64,000 bases of DNA from Leucobacter sp. L43 (GTDB taxonomy: Bacteria > Actinomycetota > Actinomycetes > Actinomycetales > Microbacteriaceae), in assembly GCF_016597785.1 (NCBI RefSeq), contig NZ_JAENJG010000001.1, forward strand, positions 806,001-870,000, given 5' to 3'. This document shows, in pieces, positions 1 to 8,415 of the stretch; the stretch's first letter is position 1, and every line of letters begins with the position of its first letter. A program made the translations under genes and the position numbers. The notes below the pieces were generated by a model. It had not been told where the DNA came from. It saw only the letters and a program-made list of their open reading frames with translations, and searched no databases.

Positions 1-19
1 CCAGACTGAAGTGCTTCAC
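1..19 (-). CDS. potC: start of a second polyamine ABC permease (potC-like), cut by window edge
   Basis: Only the first six codons are visible. A GTG codon at 17-19 overlaps the potB stop codon in a GTGA arrangement, the same coupling seen between potD and potA. Polyamine importers of this type normally carry two permeases, PotB and PotC, so the next gene downstream is expected to be potC. The identification rests on position only, not on protein sequence. Confidence 0.4.
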
Positions 20-876
20 AGCAGATCCTCCGCCCCGCTCTTGCGCACGTACGTGGCGACGAACACCAGGATGATCACCATCAGGATGATCGAGAGCGCT
101 GCTGCCATCGGATAGTTCTGCGTTTGCAGGAAGTTCGACTCGATGACGTTGCCGATCATGGTCGTGGAGGTGCCGCCCAAGAACTCGCGCGATGCGTTGA
201 CGTAGTCGCCCGACATCGGGATGAAGCTGAGCAGCGTCCCCGAGACGATCCCCGGCATGGAGAGCGGGAGCGTGACCCGGCGGAACGTGGTGAGAGGCGA
301 CGCGTAGAGGTCGGACCCGGCTTCGAGCAGCCTGAGATCGAGCGCTTGGAGCGAGGCGTACATCGGCAGCACCATGAACGGGATGAAGTTGTACACGAGC
401 CCGAAGATGACGGAGAAATGGGTTCCCACCAGCTCGCTCGGCAGGATCGCCTTCCACGCGAGCGTGCGAAGCAGGAAGCTGATGAAGAACGGCGCGACGA
501 CGAGGATCAGCAGGATCCCCTGGAGCATCGGCCGCGAGCGCACCTTCACGCCGATCAGGTACGCGAGCGGATAGCTGATCAGGAGGCCGATGATCGTCGC
601 AGAGATCGCGTAGACGAACGATCGCGCGAGGTGCGGCCCGTACTCCTGCAGCGCGGTCCAATAATTCGAGAACTGGGCGGCAGCGACGTACTGCCCGATC
701 CCGCCGGCGTCGGCGGGAGCTTGGAGCGACGTCAGCGCGAGCTGGAAGAACGGGGCCACGAAGAAGAGCAGCATGTAGGCGACGCCCGGTGCGAGCAGCA
801 CCAGCGCGACCCAGCCGCGCTTCCGGGGGGCCTGATCGGCCTGCTTCGCGCTCGTCGAGAATGCGGTGAGAGCCAC
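16..876 (-). CDS. potB: ABC transporter permease, spermidine/putrescine type
   Basis: Inner-membrane permease subunit (about 286 residues) of a polyamine importer. It has a first membrane segment near the N terminus ending in LAPGVAYMLLFFVAPF and about five more hydrophobic segments. The usual cytoplasmic EAA loop (EAGSDLYASPLTTFRRVTLP) contacts the ATPase. I chose the GTG at 876 because it lies 11 nt after the potA stop and has an AGGGG-like ribosome site; an in-frame ATG at 966 would lie deep inside potA. It is the third gene of the minus-strand operon potD-potA-potB-(potC). Substrate is inferred from the family and from the neighbouring aminotransferase; putrescine or spermidine is most likely. 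Confidence 0.88.
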   Translation of the reverse strand: MALTAFSTSAKQADQAPRKRGWVALVLLAPGVAYMLLFFVAPFFQLALTSLQAPADAGGIGQYVAAAQFSNYWTALQEYGPHLARSFVYAISATIIGLLISYPLAYLIGVKVRSRPMLQGILLILVVAPFFISFLLRTLAWKAILPSELVGTHFSVIFGLVYNFIPFMVLPMYASLQALDLRLLEAGSDLYASPLTTFRRVTLPLSMPGIVSGTLLSFIPMSGDYVNASREFLGGTSTTMIGNVIESNFLQTQNYPMAAALSIILMVIILVFVATYVRKSGAEDLL

Positions 877-886
877 GATCGGTCCC

Positions 887-2074
887 CTACTCTGCGAGAG
901 CGGCTCGGGACGCGATGGCTCGCGTCGACAGGCCCGCATCGACGATGCCGGCGTCGAGCGGATCATCCAGCAGTCCGAACGTGTGCTCGACGCGCCAGCT
1001 CAGCCAGACCTCGTCGCCCAGCGCGGCGGTCGGGCCGGCCTGCAGATTCTGAGCGAAGACCTGCACGTCGCCGGCTCCTGGCACCGCTACGGTGTACTGG
1101 GTGCTCACGCCGATGAACGACACATCGGTGACCCTCCCCGGGCCGACTGCGTTGGTCAGCGCGTCGGGTTCGGGCTCCGCATGCGCAAGCGTCAGCTTCT
1201 CCGGCCGCACGCCGATCGTGATCCGACCGCTGTCGCGCTCGCTCCGGTTACGGGGCACCGAGAGCCTCATGCCGCGGAACTCGGCGTGCAGCACCTGGTC
1301 CGTCGTTCCTGCGACCTCCACCGGGAAGAGATTCGACTGACCGAGGAAGTTCGCGACGAAGACGGTCCGCGGCAACTCGTACAGCTCTTCCGGCGCCCCC
1401 ATCTGCTCGATTCTCCCCTGGTGCATCACCGCGACCGTATCGGCCATCGTCATGGCCTCCTCCTGATCGTGGGTGACATGCAAGAACGTCAGCCCGACCT
1501 CCTGCTGAATCTGCTTGAGCTCCTGCTGCATCTGACGCCGGAGTTTCAAGTCCAGCGCGCCGAGCGGCTCATCGAGCAGGAGGAGCGCCGGCCGGTTCAC
1601 CACCGCTCGCGCCAGCGCTACGCGCTGCTGCTGCCCGCCCGAAAGCTGGGCGGGCTTCCGATCCGCGACGTGGTCGAGTTCGACCAGGCGCAGCGCTTCG
1701 TGCGCCTTGGCGGCGGGGTCGGAGATGCGACGTCGGCGCAAGCCGAACGCGACGTTCTCGAGCACCGACATGTGCGGGAAGAGGGCGTAGGACTGGAACA
1801 CCGTGTTCACCGGTCGCCGGTGAGGGGTCAGAGCGGTCACGTCCTGTCCGCCGATGAGGATGCGCCCGGCCGTGGCCTCCTCGAGACCCGCGACGAGGCG
1901 CAGCGTCGTCGTCTTGCCGCAACCCGACGGACCGAGCAGTGCGAAGAAGGAGCCCGCCGGAATCGTCAGGTCGAGATGTTCGATCGCGGTGAATCCCGGA
2001 AAGCGCTTCTGAATGCCGACGAGTTGGAGATCCGCCCCCGACTCAGCGAATTTCCTGTGGTCCCCCACGCTCAC
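887..2074 (-). CDS. potA: ABC transporter ATP-binding protein, polyamine type
   Basis: Cytoplasmic ATPase that powers the importer (395 residues). Walker A is GPSGCGKTT at 48-56, the Q-loop glutamine is near 94, the signature LSGGQQQR is at 144-151, Walker B LLLLDEP at 164-170 and the switch histidine at 202. The C-terminal third is the TOBE-type regulatory domain usual for PotA/MalK ATPases. The GTG start overlaps the potD stop as GTGA, so the two are translationally coupled. Confidence 0.93.
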   Translation of the reverse strand: MSVGDHRKFAESGADLQLVGIQKRFPGFTAIEHLDLTIPAGSFFALLGPSGCGKTTTLRLVAGLEEATAGRILIGGQDVTALTPHRRPVNTVFQSYALFPHMSVLENVAFGLRRRRISDPAAKAHEALRLVELDHVADRKPAQLSGGQQQRVALARAVVNRPALLLLDEPLGALDLKLRRQMQQELKQIQQEVGLTFLHVTHDQEEAMTMADTVAVMHQGRIEQMGAPEELYELPRTVFVANFLGQSNLFPVEVAGTTDQVLHAEFRGMRLSVPRNRSERDSGRITIGVRPEKLTLAHAEPEPDALTNAVGPGRVTDVSFIGVSTQYTVAVPGAGDVQVFAQNLQAGPTAALGDEVWLSWRVEHTFGLLDDPLDAGIVDAGLSTRAIASRAALAE

Positions 2075-3273
2075 AGCCCCAGCACGTTCTGGAACTGGGT
2101 GGAGTACTGCTTGTCCTCCTCGGCCGTGAGCGTGCGGAACGGGCGAAGGTGCTCCCAGTCCTGCTCCGTCGGGAAGATGAGGGGATTGTCGGCGTTCTCA
2201 GGATTCACCTGCTGCATGGCTTCCTGCGTCCCCTTCACGGGCGGCACGAACGTCACATAGTCGGCGACCTGCGCCATGACTTCAGGGTCGTAGTAGTAGT
2301 CGATCATCTCCTCGACACGCGCCTTCGCCTCTGGCGTCGTGCCGTTGGGAACTGTGAAGGAGTCCGACGCGATCATGCCGCCCGACTCGGGGATCTCGAG
2401 CGTCCACTGGTTGTCGTTCTCGGCGTTCAACATGATGACGTCGCCCGACCACGCCATCGCGGCCCAGGCGTCGCCAGTGATCAGATCCTGCGTGTAGCTG
2501 TTGCCCTTCACGTTGCCGATCTGCCCGCTCTGCAGCGCATCGTCGAGCCACGCCATCGCGGCGTCGAACTCGGTGTCGCCCCAGTCGCCAGCAGGATCGT
2601 GCCCCAGACCGGCGAGGATCATGCCGACGGTGTCGCGCATCTCGCTCAGCACGACGACCTTCCCCTTCAGGTCGGGAGCGAGGAAATCGTCGAGCGTCTT
2701 GATGCCCTTCGGCACGGCCTCCGTATTCCACACCCAGCCCGATGCGGGGAGCTGCCACGGAACCGAGAACTTGCGCCCGGGATCGACGTCGAGCGCATCC
2801 CACTGCGCATCGACGAGGTTCGCCGTGACGTTCGGGAGGTTCTCGTAATCGAATTCCTGCACCTGATTCGCCGTGATGAGACGCCCGTTCATCCAGTCGG
2901 TCATCGTGATCGTGTCGTAGCCGGTGTGGTCGCCGAGCTGCAGCTGATCCTTGATCTTGCCGTAGAACGTATTGTTGTCGTCGATGTCCTCGACGTACTG
3001 GACGTCGTAGCCGGCCTGTTCGACGAAGGCGTCGAGCGTCGGATACGAGCCGGTCGCGTCGTCGAAATCGAGGTAGTACGTCCAGTTCCCCCAGATCACA
3101 CCGTCACCGCCACCACCACCGCCGCCGCCCGAGCACGCGCTCAAGCCGAGTGCCCCGAGGCCCGCCGCTCCCACCGCGACGCCCCGGAGGAGCTGACGGC
3201 GGTCGAGCTGCTTTCCTCTGATCATCCCGACGATGCTGCGGACGATCGGATCTTCTGGTTGACGAAAGACCAT
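2071..3273 (-). CDS. potD: polyamine ABC transporter substrate-binding lipoprotein
   Basis: Extracytoplasmic solute-binding protein of the PotD family, about 400 residues. The N terminus has a twin-arginine-like stretch RRQLLRG (25-31), a hydrophobic core and a lipobox LSAC with the lipid-anchored cysteine near 47. A glycine-rich linker follows before the mature domain. Start at 3273 is supported by AAAGGAG eight bases upstream; the longer in-frame start at 3315 lacks this. It is first in the operon, as expected for the most abundant subunit. Confidence 0.9.
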   Translation of the reverse strand: MVFRQPEDPIVRSIVGMIRGKQLDRRQLLRGVAVGAAGLGALGLSACSGGGGGGGGDGVIWGNWTYYLDFDDATGSYPTLDAFVEQAGYDVQYVEDIDDNNTFYGKIKDQLQLGDHTGYDTITMTDWMNGRLITANQVQEFDYENLPNVTANLVDAQWDALDVDPGRKFSVPWQLPASGWVWNTEAVPKGIKTLDDFLAPDLKGKVVVLSEMRDTVGMILAGLGHDPAGDWGDTEFDAAMAWLDDALQSGQIGNVKGNSYTQDLITGDAWAAMAWSGDVIMLNAENDNQWTLEIPESGGMIASDSFTVPNGTTPEAKARVEEMIDYYYDPEVMAQVADYVTFVPPVKGTQEAMQQVNPENADNPLIFPTEQDWEHLRPFRTLTAEEDKQYSTQFQNVLGL

Positions 3274-3574
3274 GAGATATCTCCTTTGATTCTCATAACG
3301 ACGGCACGCCACCAATCGGGCGACAGTGCCAGGGGTGCCTCGAATATGTCATAGACCCGAGTTCCCTGCCAAGGAACCGCTCCGAGTGATTCGCATTCGT
3401 CATCGAACGGTTACCGTCGCGCGACCTGGCATCGGACGCCCGCATCCACCGGGCGACCGGAGGAGCGAGCTGCCGCCGCTGCACTCATGCGAGAACGTGG
3501 AAATACGCTGAATCATGATCGGTCTTCTTCGGATTCCTTTGCGTTTTTATGGTTTGACTGCAAGAATCAGAAGC
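3274..3574. promoter_or_regulatory. divergent potD / asnC regulatory region
   Basis: About 300 bases without a convincing gene between the divergent potD operon and the AsnC-family gene. Both promoters must lie here. AsnC/Lrp regulators commonly act on the gene next to them, so it may hold the regulator's sites, but I cannot point to a clear operator. Confidence 0.5.
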
Positions 3575-4042
3575 GTGAGCAGCAAACGCAATGCGCCAGC
3601 GCTCGATTCCACGTCGAAAGCGATCATCGAGCAACTCCAGCGCGATGGCCGCCGATCGTACGCCGAGATCGGGAAGGCGGTCGGCCTCAGCGAGGCCGCC
3701 GTGCGCCAGCGCGTGCAGAAGCTCACGGATGCCGGGGTCATGCAGATCGTTGCCGTGACCGACCCGATGCGCTTGGGCTTCACTCGCCAGGCCATGCTCG
3801 GCATCCGCGTTTCCGGCGACACCAGGGTCGTCGCCGATCGCCTCGCTGAAATGTCGGAGATCAGTTACGTCGTGCTCAGCGCGGGCTCCTACGACATCCT
3901 CGCCGAGGTCGTCTGCGAGGACGACGATGGGTTGATCGAATTGCTCAACGAACAGATCCGAAAGATCGAAGGCGTTGCATCGACCGAATCCTTCGTCTAC
4001 CTCCAACTCACCAAACAGAAATACGACTGGGGAACACGATAA
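3575..4042 (+). CDS. Lrp/AsnC family transcriptional regulator
   Basis: DNA-binding regulator of about 155 residues. An N-terminal winged helix-turn-helix (STSKAIIEQLQRDGRRSYAE and the following recognition helix SEAAVRQRVQKL) is followed by the effector-binding RAM domain. The GTG at 3575 gives the usual family length; an in-frame ATG at 3515 would add 20 residues absent from typical members. It ends 2 nt before the aminotransferase, so the two are almost certainly cotranscribed. Its divergence from potD suggests it controls polyamine or amino-donor metabolism; the ligand is unknown. Confidence 0.88.
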   Translation: MSSKRNAPALDSTSKAIIEQLQRDGRRSYAEIGKAVGLSEAAVRQRVQKLTDAGVMQIVAVTDPMRLGFTRQAMLGIRVSGDTRVVADRLAEMSEISYVVLSAGSYDILAEVVCEDDDGLIELLNEQIRKIEGVASTESFVYLQLTKQKYDWGTR

Positions 4043-4044
4043 CC

Positions 4045-5439
4045 ATGTCTTACGATCCCACTGCAGCGGTAGACACTGCCGCGCTCCAGGCCTCGGCCAA
4101 GAAGCACATGTGGCCGCACTTCACCAACCGCAAGGTGCTCAATGACGGCATCCCCGTCATCACGCGCGCCGAGGGCCACCACATCTACGACTCCGCCGGC
4201 AAGCAGTACATCGACGGCCTCGCAGGGCTCTTCGTGGTCAATGCCGGCCACGGTCGCGAGCGCATCGTGCAGGCTGCGGCCAAGCAGATGCAGCAGCTCG
4301 ACTTCATGCCGATCTGGTCGTACGGCCACCCGGCAGCGATCGAGCTCTCCGAGCGTCTCTCGAGCTACGCGCCCGGCGACATGAACAAGGTCTTCTTCAC
4401 CACCGGTGGTGGCGAAGCTGTGGAGTCGGCGTTCAAGCTGGCGAAGCACTTCTGGAAGATCAAGGGCCAGCCGATGAAGCACAAGGTCATCTCGCGCTCG
4501 GTCGCCTACCACGGCACCCCGCAGGGCGCGCTGGCCATCACCGGCATCCCCGACATGAAGAAGTTCTACGAGCCGCTCACCCCCGGTGGTCACCGCGTGC
4601 CCAACACGAACTTCTACCGCGCCGACGAGATGGGCGCCCCCTCCGACGACCTCGAGGCCTTCGGCCAGTGGGCGGCGAACCGCATCGAAGAGGCGATCCT
4701 GTTCGAGGGCCCCGACACCGTCGCGGCCGTCTTCCTCGAGCCGGTGCAGAACTCGGGCGGCTGCTTCCCCCCGCCCCCCGGATACTTCAAGCGCGTGCGC
4801 GAGATCTGCGATCAGTACGACGTGCTGCTCGTCTCGGACGAGGTCATCTGCGCCTACGGCCGCATCGGTGAGTTCTTCGCCTCGACCGCTCTCGGGTACG
4901 AGCCCGACATCATCACCTCGGCGAAGGCGCTCACCTCGGGCTACGTCCCGCTCGGCGCGATGATCGTCTCCGACAAGGTGTCGGAGCCGTTCAACTCGAC
5001 CGACAACACCTTCTACCACGGCTTCACGTTCGCCGGTCACCCGGCCGCGGCGGCTGCCGCGCTCGAGAACCTCGACATCTTCGAGGAAGAGGACCTCAAC
5101 GGGCGCGTTCGCGAGAACAGCCCGCTGTTCCGCGCCGAGCTCGAGAAGCTGCTCGACATCGACATCGTCGGCGACGTGCGCGGTGAGGGCTACTTCTTCG
5201 GCATCGAGCTGGTGAAGGACAAGGCGACCAAGGAGACGTTCACCGAGGAGGAGTCGGATCGACTGCTTCGCGATTACCTCTCCCCCGCACTGTGGGAGGC
5301 CGGCCTCTACTGCCGCGCCGACGATCGTGGAGATCCCGTCATCCAGCTCGCTCCGCCGCTGACCATCGGTCCGTCGGAGTTCGCGGAGATCGGCGGCATC
5401 CTCCGCAGCGTCCTCAAGGACGCGTCTTCGAAGATCTAA
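4045..5439 (+). CDS. class III PLP-dependent aminotransferase (putative putrescine/omega-amino acid aminotransferase)
   Basis: 464 residues with the fold-type I pattern of omega-aminotransferases: the GGGEAVESAFKLA phosphate-binding region at 121-133, VSDEV with Asp265, which pairs with the PLP pyridine nitrogen, and TSAKALTSGY with Lys294 as Schiff-base lysine. Family members transfer an amino group from putrescine, beta-alanine, GABA or similar amines to pyruvate or 2-oxoglutarate. Cotranscription with an AsnC regulator beside a polyamine importer favours a SpuC-like putrescine:pyruvate role, which is inference. A long hairpin terminator follows. Confidence 0.85.
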   Translation: MSYDPTAAVDTAALQASAKKHMWPHFTNRKVLNDGIPVITRAEGHHIYDSAGKQYIDGLAGLFVVNAGHGRERIVQAAAKQMQQLDFMPIWSYGHPAAIELSERLSSYAPGDMNKVFFTTGGGEAVESAFKLAKHFWKIKGQPMKHKVISRSVAYHGTPQGALAITGIPDMKKFYEPLTPGGHRVPNTNFYRADEMGAPSDDLEAFGQWAANRIEEAILFEGPDTVAAVFLEPVQNSGGCFPPPPGYFKRVREICDQYDVLLVSDEVICAYGRIGEFFASTALGYEPDIITSAKALTSGYVPLGAMIVSDKVSEPFNSTDNTFYHGFTFAGHPAAAAAALENLDIFEEEDLNGRVRENSPLFRAELEKLLDIDIVGDVRGEGYFFGIELVKDKATKETFTEEESDRLLRDYLSPALWEAGLYCRADDRGDPVIQLAPPLTIGPSEFAEIGGILRSVLKDASSKI

Positions 5440-5447
5440 GACGCATT

Positions 5448-5505
5448 CCCCGGATACGGGTGTGGCCCTCTCGCGCAAGCGAGGGGGCCACACCCGTATC
5501 CGGGG
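5448..5505 (+). terminator. very long hairpin after the aminotransferase gene
   Basis: Inverted repeat with 27-bp arms, a GCAA tetraloop and a single mismatch, starting 8 nt after the stop codon. No T-tract follows. It would be a strong transcription end or mRNA stabiliser. Confidence 0.75.
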
Positions 5506-5822
5506 CCTCCCGCACCGCTCCAGCCCTCTGCCCGCTCCGGCCCTCCGGCCCGCCGGCCGATCGCGAGGGTTTCTGCCGAGCTCGAGCATTGCGCGTTGTC
5601 CACAAGCACTGGGAGACGGCGCTCCTGCGGGTGTGCACGCGCCCGCTGAGAGCGATCAATCGGCCCGGCCCGTCGGCGCAGGCGTTCACATCGCTCGACA
5701 TCGAGCACCCGACTCCGAGGGTGTGTGCCAAACGCGAGCGATTCTCCGGGCAATCTTCGCTCACCTTCGGCCCTCACCCTCGAGGTCGGCGAGATCGAAG
5801 CGACCGGGTTAGGCTTCACGCT
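5506..5822 (+). other. intergenic region upstream of the Pro/Gln-rich membrane protein
   Basis: About 317 bases. An open frame runs through it but has GC-rich, low-complexity coding not resembling a protein, and the downstream gene has a good promoter of its own. Apart from that promoter at 5810-5815 I see nothing firm. Confidence 0.5.
5810..5815 (+). promoter_or_regulatory. -10 box TAGGCT, leaderless start
   Basis: TAGGCT ends 7 nt before the ATG at 5823, spacing expected when transcription starts at the start codon itself. Confidence 0.55.
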
Positions 5823-6353
5823 ATGAGCAGCTTCGATCCGCACCAGCCCGCGCAGCCGGACCAGTCCGCGCAGCCGCACCAGCAATACGCGCAGCCGCAG
5901 TACGCCCAACCACAACAGCCGCAGGCGCCGCAACCGCCGCAGCCCCGACAGCAATACGCGCAGCCGCAGCCGCAGCAACCCCAATACGCTCAGTCGCCGC
6001 CGTACGCGGCGCCTCATCAGGCGCAGCGCGCGCCGGGCGGGCTGAATGCGCCGGGCATCATCGCCCTGGCGGTCCTGCTTCTGACCTCGTTGATTCCGCT
6101 GTTCACGCCGGTGATCTACAGCACCGCGTCCAGTTCGGGCTCGTTCTCGGCGGTGTCGACAGTCATTTCGATCGTGCACGTGCTGCTGCTGCTCATCGCG
6201 GGGGCGCTCGCCGTCATGGGCCTGCTCGCGAAGCATCTCTCGCGCTGGCGCTGGGCGGCCATCGGCGCGGCAGTATCGGCGGCGCTTGGCCTCGTCTCGT
6301 TCGTGCTCTCGTGGTTCGGTGGTCTGCTGCTCAGCATTCCCGGCATGTACTGA
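5823..6353 (+). CDS. Pro/Gln-rich membrane protein of unknown function
   Basis: 176 residues. The first 75 are a low-complexity proline/glutamine/tyrosine tail with repeated QYAQPQ units, likely cytoplasmic and disordered. Three or four hydrophobic segments follow. This architecture (disordered PQ-rich tail plus a small tetraspan-like domain) is common in actinobacterial DUF4190-like proteins, whose role is unknown. The start is set by the TAGGCT box 7 nt upstream; a longer frame upstream is not credible. Confidence 0.75.
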   Translation: MSSFDPHQPAQPDQSAQPHQQYAQPQYAQPQQPQAPQPPQPRQQYAQPQPQQPQYAQSPPYAAPHQAQRAPGGLNAPGIIALAVLLLTSLIPLFTPVIYSTASSSGSFSAVSTVISIVHVLLLLIAGALAVMGLLAKHLSRWRWAAIGAAVSAALGLVSFVLSWFGGLLLSIPGMY

Positions 6354-6402
6354 GAACCGCTCCCCGATCTGAGACGCCCGGCCGAGCCTTCACGGAAACG
6401 CA

Positions 6403-6436
6403 GAAGCGCCCGCCACCGTGAGGTGACGGGCGCTTC
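6403..6436 (-). terminator. terminator of rpsO
   Basis: 15-bp stem with one mismatch and a 4-nt loop, 39 nt past the rpsO stop; on the minus strand a short T-rich stretch follows the stem. Confidence 0.75.
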
Positions 6437-6475
6437 GCAGATGGTGCTTCCGGCGATCGCCGGAGGACCTGCAGA

Positions 6476-6745
6476 TTAGCGGCGCAGACCGATGCGCTCG
6501 ATGAGCGAACGGTAACGCGCGATGTCGACGTTCTGGAGGTACCCCAGAAGACGACGGCGCTGGCCGACGAGCAGCAGGAGGCCACGACGCGAGTGGTGGT
6601 CGTGCTTGTGCTCCTTGAGGTGCTCGGTCAGATCCTTGATACGACGGCTGAGCATCGCGACCTGAACCTCAGGGGAACCGGTATCGCCAGGCTTTGTCGC
6701 GTATTCTTCGATGATCGCCTTCTTGACATCTGCTTCAAGTGCCAT
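6476..6745 (-). CDS. rpsO: 30S ribosomal protein S15
   Basis: 89 residues, the normal length. It carries the S15 signature around [20 protein letters not shown] and the conserved [21 protein letters not shown]15 binds 16S rRNA early in assembly of the small-subunit platform. A GGAAGGGG ribosome site precedes the ATG. The usual partner pnp is not adjacent here; the gene is flanked by a terminator and a divergent amt. Confidence 0.97.
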   Translation of the reverse strand: MALEADVKKAIIEEYATKPGDTGSPEVQVAMLSRRIKDLTEHLKEHKHDHHSRRGLLLLVGQRRRLLGYLQNVDIARYRSLIERIGLRR

Positions 6746-7060
6746 AGGGATCCCCTTCCTCTTGCTGCGCGGCGCCTTCAGCGGGATGCTGGGGCTCTCT
6801 TTATCCGCGGCCGTTCGAACGGCAACCTGTACAGCTTAGCACCGATCCGACGCCCACGCCCGTTCGCCGGGATCGGCGCACGCGCAGCACCCGCGCACGC
6901 GCACCGCGAGCGCTCCGTCCCGGCGTCTCGGCGCCTGCGTCACCGGAACGAAACACACACGGCACGCGACCGAAATCGCAGCGAGACGGTCGCGAAACAG
7001 CCGCGGCGCACACTGGTTCCACTGTGGCGGCCACGGCCCGCTCGAGAGAAAGGCACCAGC
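6746..7060. promoter_or_regulatory. divergent rpsO / amt regulatory region
   Basis: About 315 bases with no gene. It holds a perfect 14-bp palindrome GCCGTTCGAACGGC at 6810-6823 on the rpsO side, near a GGATAA stretch that could be the rpsO -10. Promoters of rpsO and amt must both lie here; I do not recognise a nitrogen-regulator site. Confidence 0.5.
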
Positions 7061-8290
7061 ATGGAACTCACTCCTTCTGACGTGTGGACGCTTACGAGCG
7101 CAGCCCTCGTTCTGATCATGACACCGGGGCTCGCCCTGTTCTACGGCGGTCTCGTTCGCGTGCGATCGGTCGTCAACATGATGCTCTTCAGCGTCAGCGC
7201 GATGGGCGTCGTCGGGGTCCTGTGGATCCTCTTCGGTTACAGCATGAACTACTTCGCGGAGGGAGAGAGCGGATTCGCCGGGAGCCCCTTCAAAGATTTC
7301 GGCTTGATCAACACCGACCCGGCGAGCTTCATCGGCGTGGGCTTCGGCGCAGTGTTCGCGATGATCACGACCGCGCTGATCTCGGGTGCGATCGCCGACC
7401 GCGTCGGGCTCGGTTCGTGGGTGCTCTTCTCCGGCGTGTGGGCGACGTTCGTGTACTTCCCGGTCGCAGCCTGGGTGTGGGGCGGCGGCTGGATCCAGAA
7501 TCTCGGCAGTGCGCTGGGCCTGCCAGACGTCATCGATCTCGCCGGCGGCACCGTGATCCACATCAATGCCGGCGCTGCGGCGCTGGCATTGGCGCTCGTC
7601 GCGGGCAAGCGCATCGGCTTCGGGAAGGGTTCGCATCAGCCCCACAGCATCCCGCTCGTCACCATCGGCGCAGCACTGCTCTGGTTCGGCTGGATCGGCT
7701 TCAACGGCGGTCTCGCGACGGAGACCGGTGAGGCCGGCCTGATCCTGGTCAACACGCTCGCGGCTCCTGCCGCAGGTATCGTCGGTTGGATCCTCGTCGA
7801 TGTGATGCGCGGCAAGAAGCCCGGCGTGATCGGCGCGGCATCGGGTGCGGTCGGCGGTCTCGTCGCGATCACTCCGGCAGCCGCAAGCCTCTCTCCGGTG
7901 TGGGCGCTGCTGCTCGGCGTGATCGCGGGAATGGCGTGCGCTCTCGCCATCGAGTGGAAGTACCGGCTCGGATACGACGATTCGCTCGACGTCGTTGGGC
8001 TGCACCTCGTCGCGGGCGTGATCGGCTCGCTCTACCTGGGGTTCTTCGCCTTCTCCGACGGCCTCTTCACCGGAGGCGACGCCGGACTGCTGCTCGTGCA
8101 GTCGATCTCGGTAGTCTCGGTGATGGTGTACTCCTTCGTCGTCTCCCTGGTCATCGCACTCGGCGTGAAGCTCGTCACCGGGCTCCGCGTTCCGCCGCAG
8201 GTCGAGGAGGCCGGCATCGACTTCGCCGCGCACGGCGAAGAGGCGTACGCGTACGCCTCCCCCGAGGTGGTCTCAGCGCCGACGCGCTGA
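7061..8290 (+). CDS. amt: ammonium transporter
   Basis: 409-residue Amt/Mep/Rh channel of the cytoplasmic membrane that conducts ammonium. About eleven membrane segments are visible. The twin pore histidines are His167 (GGTVIHINAG) and His315 (VGLHLVAGV), with the conserved Asp near 159. The C-terminal tail is cytoplasmic and is where a PII protein would act. ATG at 7061 has an AGAAAGG ribosome site; the longer frame upstream is not coding. No glnK/glnD follows, unlike the usual amt-glnK pairing. Confidence 0.95.
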   Translation: MELTPSDVWTLTSAALVLIMTPGLALFYGGLVRVRSVVNMMLFSVSAMGVVGVLWILFGYSMNYFAEGESGFAGSPFKDFGLINTDPASFIGVGFGAVFAMITTALISGAIADRVGLGSWVLFSGVWATFVYFPVAAWVWGGGWIQNLGSALGLPDVIDLAGGTVIHINAGAAALALALVAGKRIGFGKGSHQPHSIPLVTIGAALLWFGWIGFNGGLATETGEAGLILVNTLAAPAAGIVGWILVDVMRGKKPGVIGAASGAVGGLVAITPAAASLSPVWALLLGVIAGMACALAIEWKYRLGYDDSLDVVGLHLVAGVIGSLYLGFFAFSDGLFTGGDAGLLLVQSISVVSVMVYSFVVSLVIALGVKLVTGLRVPPQVEEAGIDFAAHGEEAYAYASPEVVSAPTR

Positions 8291-8301
8291 TTCCCCCTCC
8301 C

Positions 8302-8343
8302 CAGAACGCGGGGCCCGGTCGATGACGCTCGGGCCCCGTTCTG
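8302..8343 (+). terminator. terminator of amt
   Basis: GC-rich hairpin with 13-bp arms and a 2-nt bulge, starting 12 nt after the amt stop. Confidence 0.7.
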
Positions 8344-8402
8344 CTGTCCGGATCCGGCCCCATTGCCCGGCCGGCGCTCCCCGCTGCTGCACCGGCCTCG
8401 AC

Positions 8403-8408
8403 TAGGCT
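8403..8408 (+). promoter_or_regulatory. -10 box TAGGCT, leaderless start
   Basis: TAGGCT ends 7 nt before the ATG at 8416; no ribosome site is visible, which fits leaderless transcription. Confidence 0.55.
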
Positions 8409-8415
8409 CGGGAGC

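Noticed and set aside
5292-5822. In-frame extension upstream of the Pro/Gln-rich membrane protein
   Set aside because: It overlaps the aminotransferase end and a terminator hairpin, and the -10 box just before 5823 sets the start.
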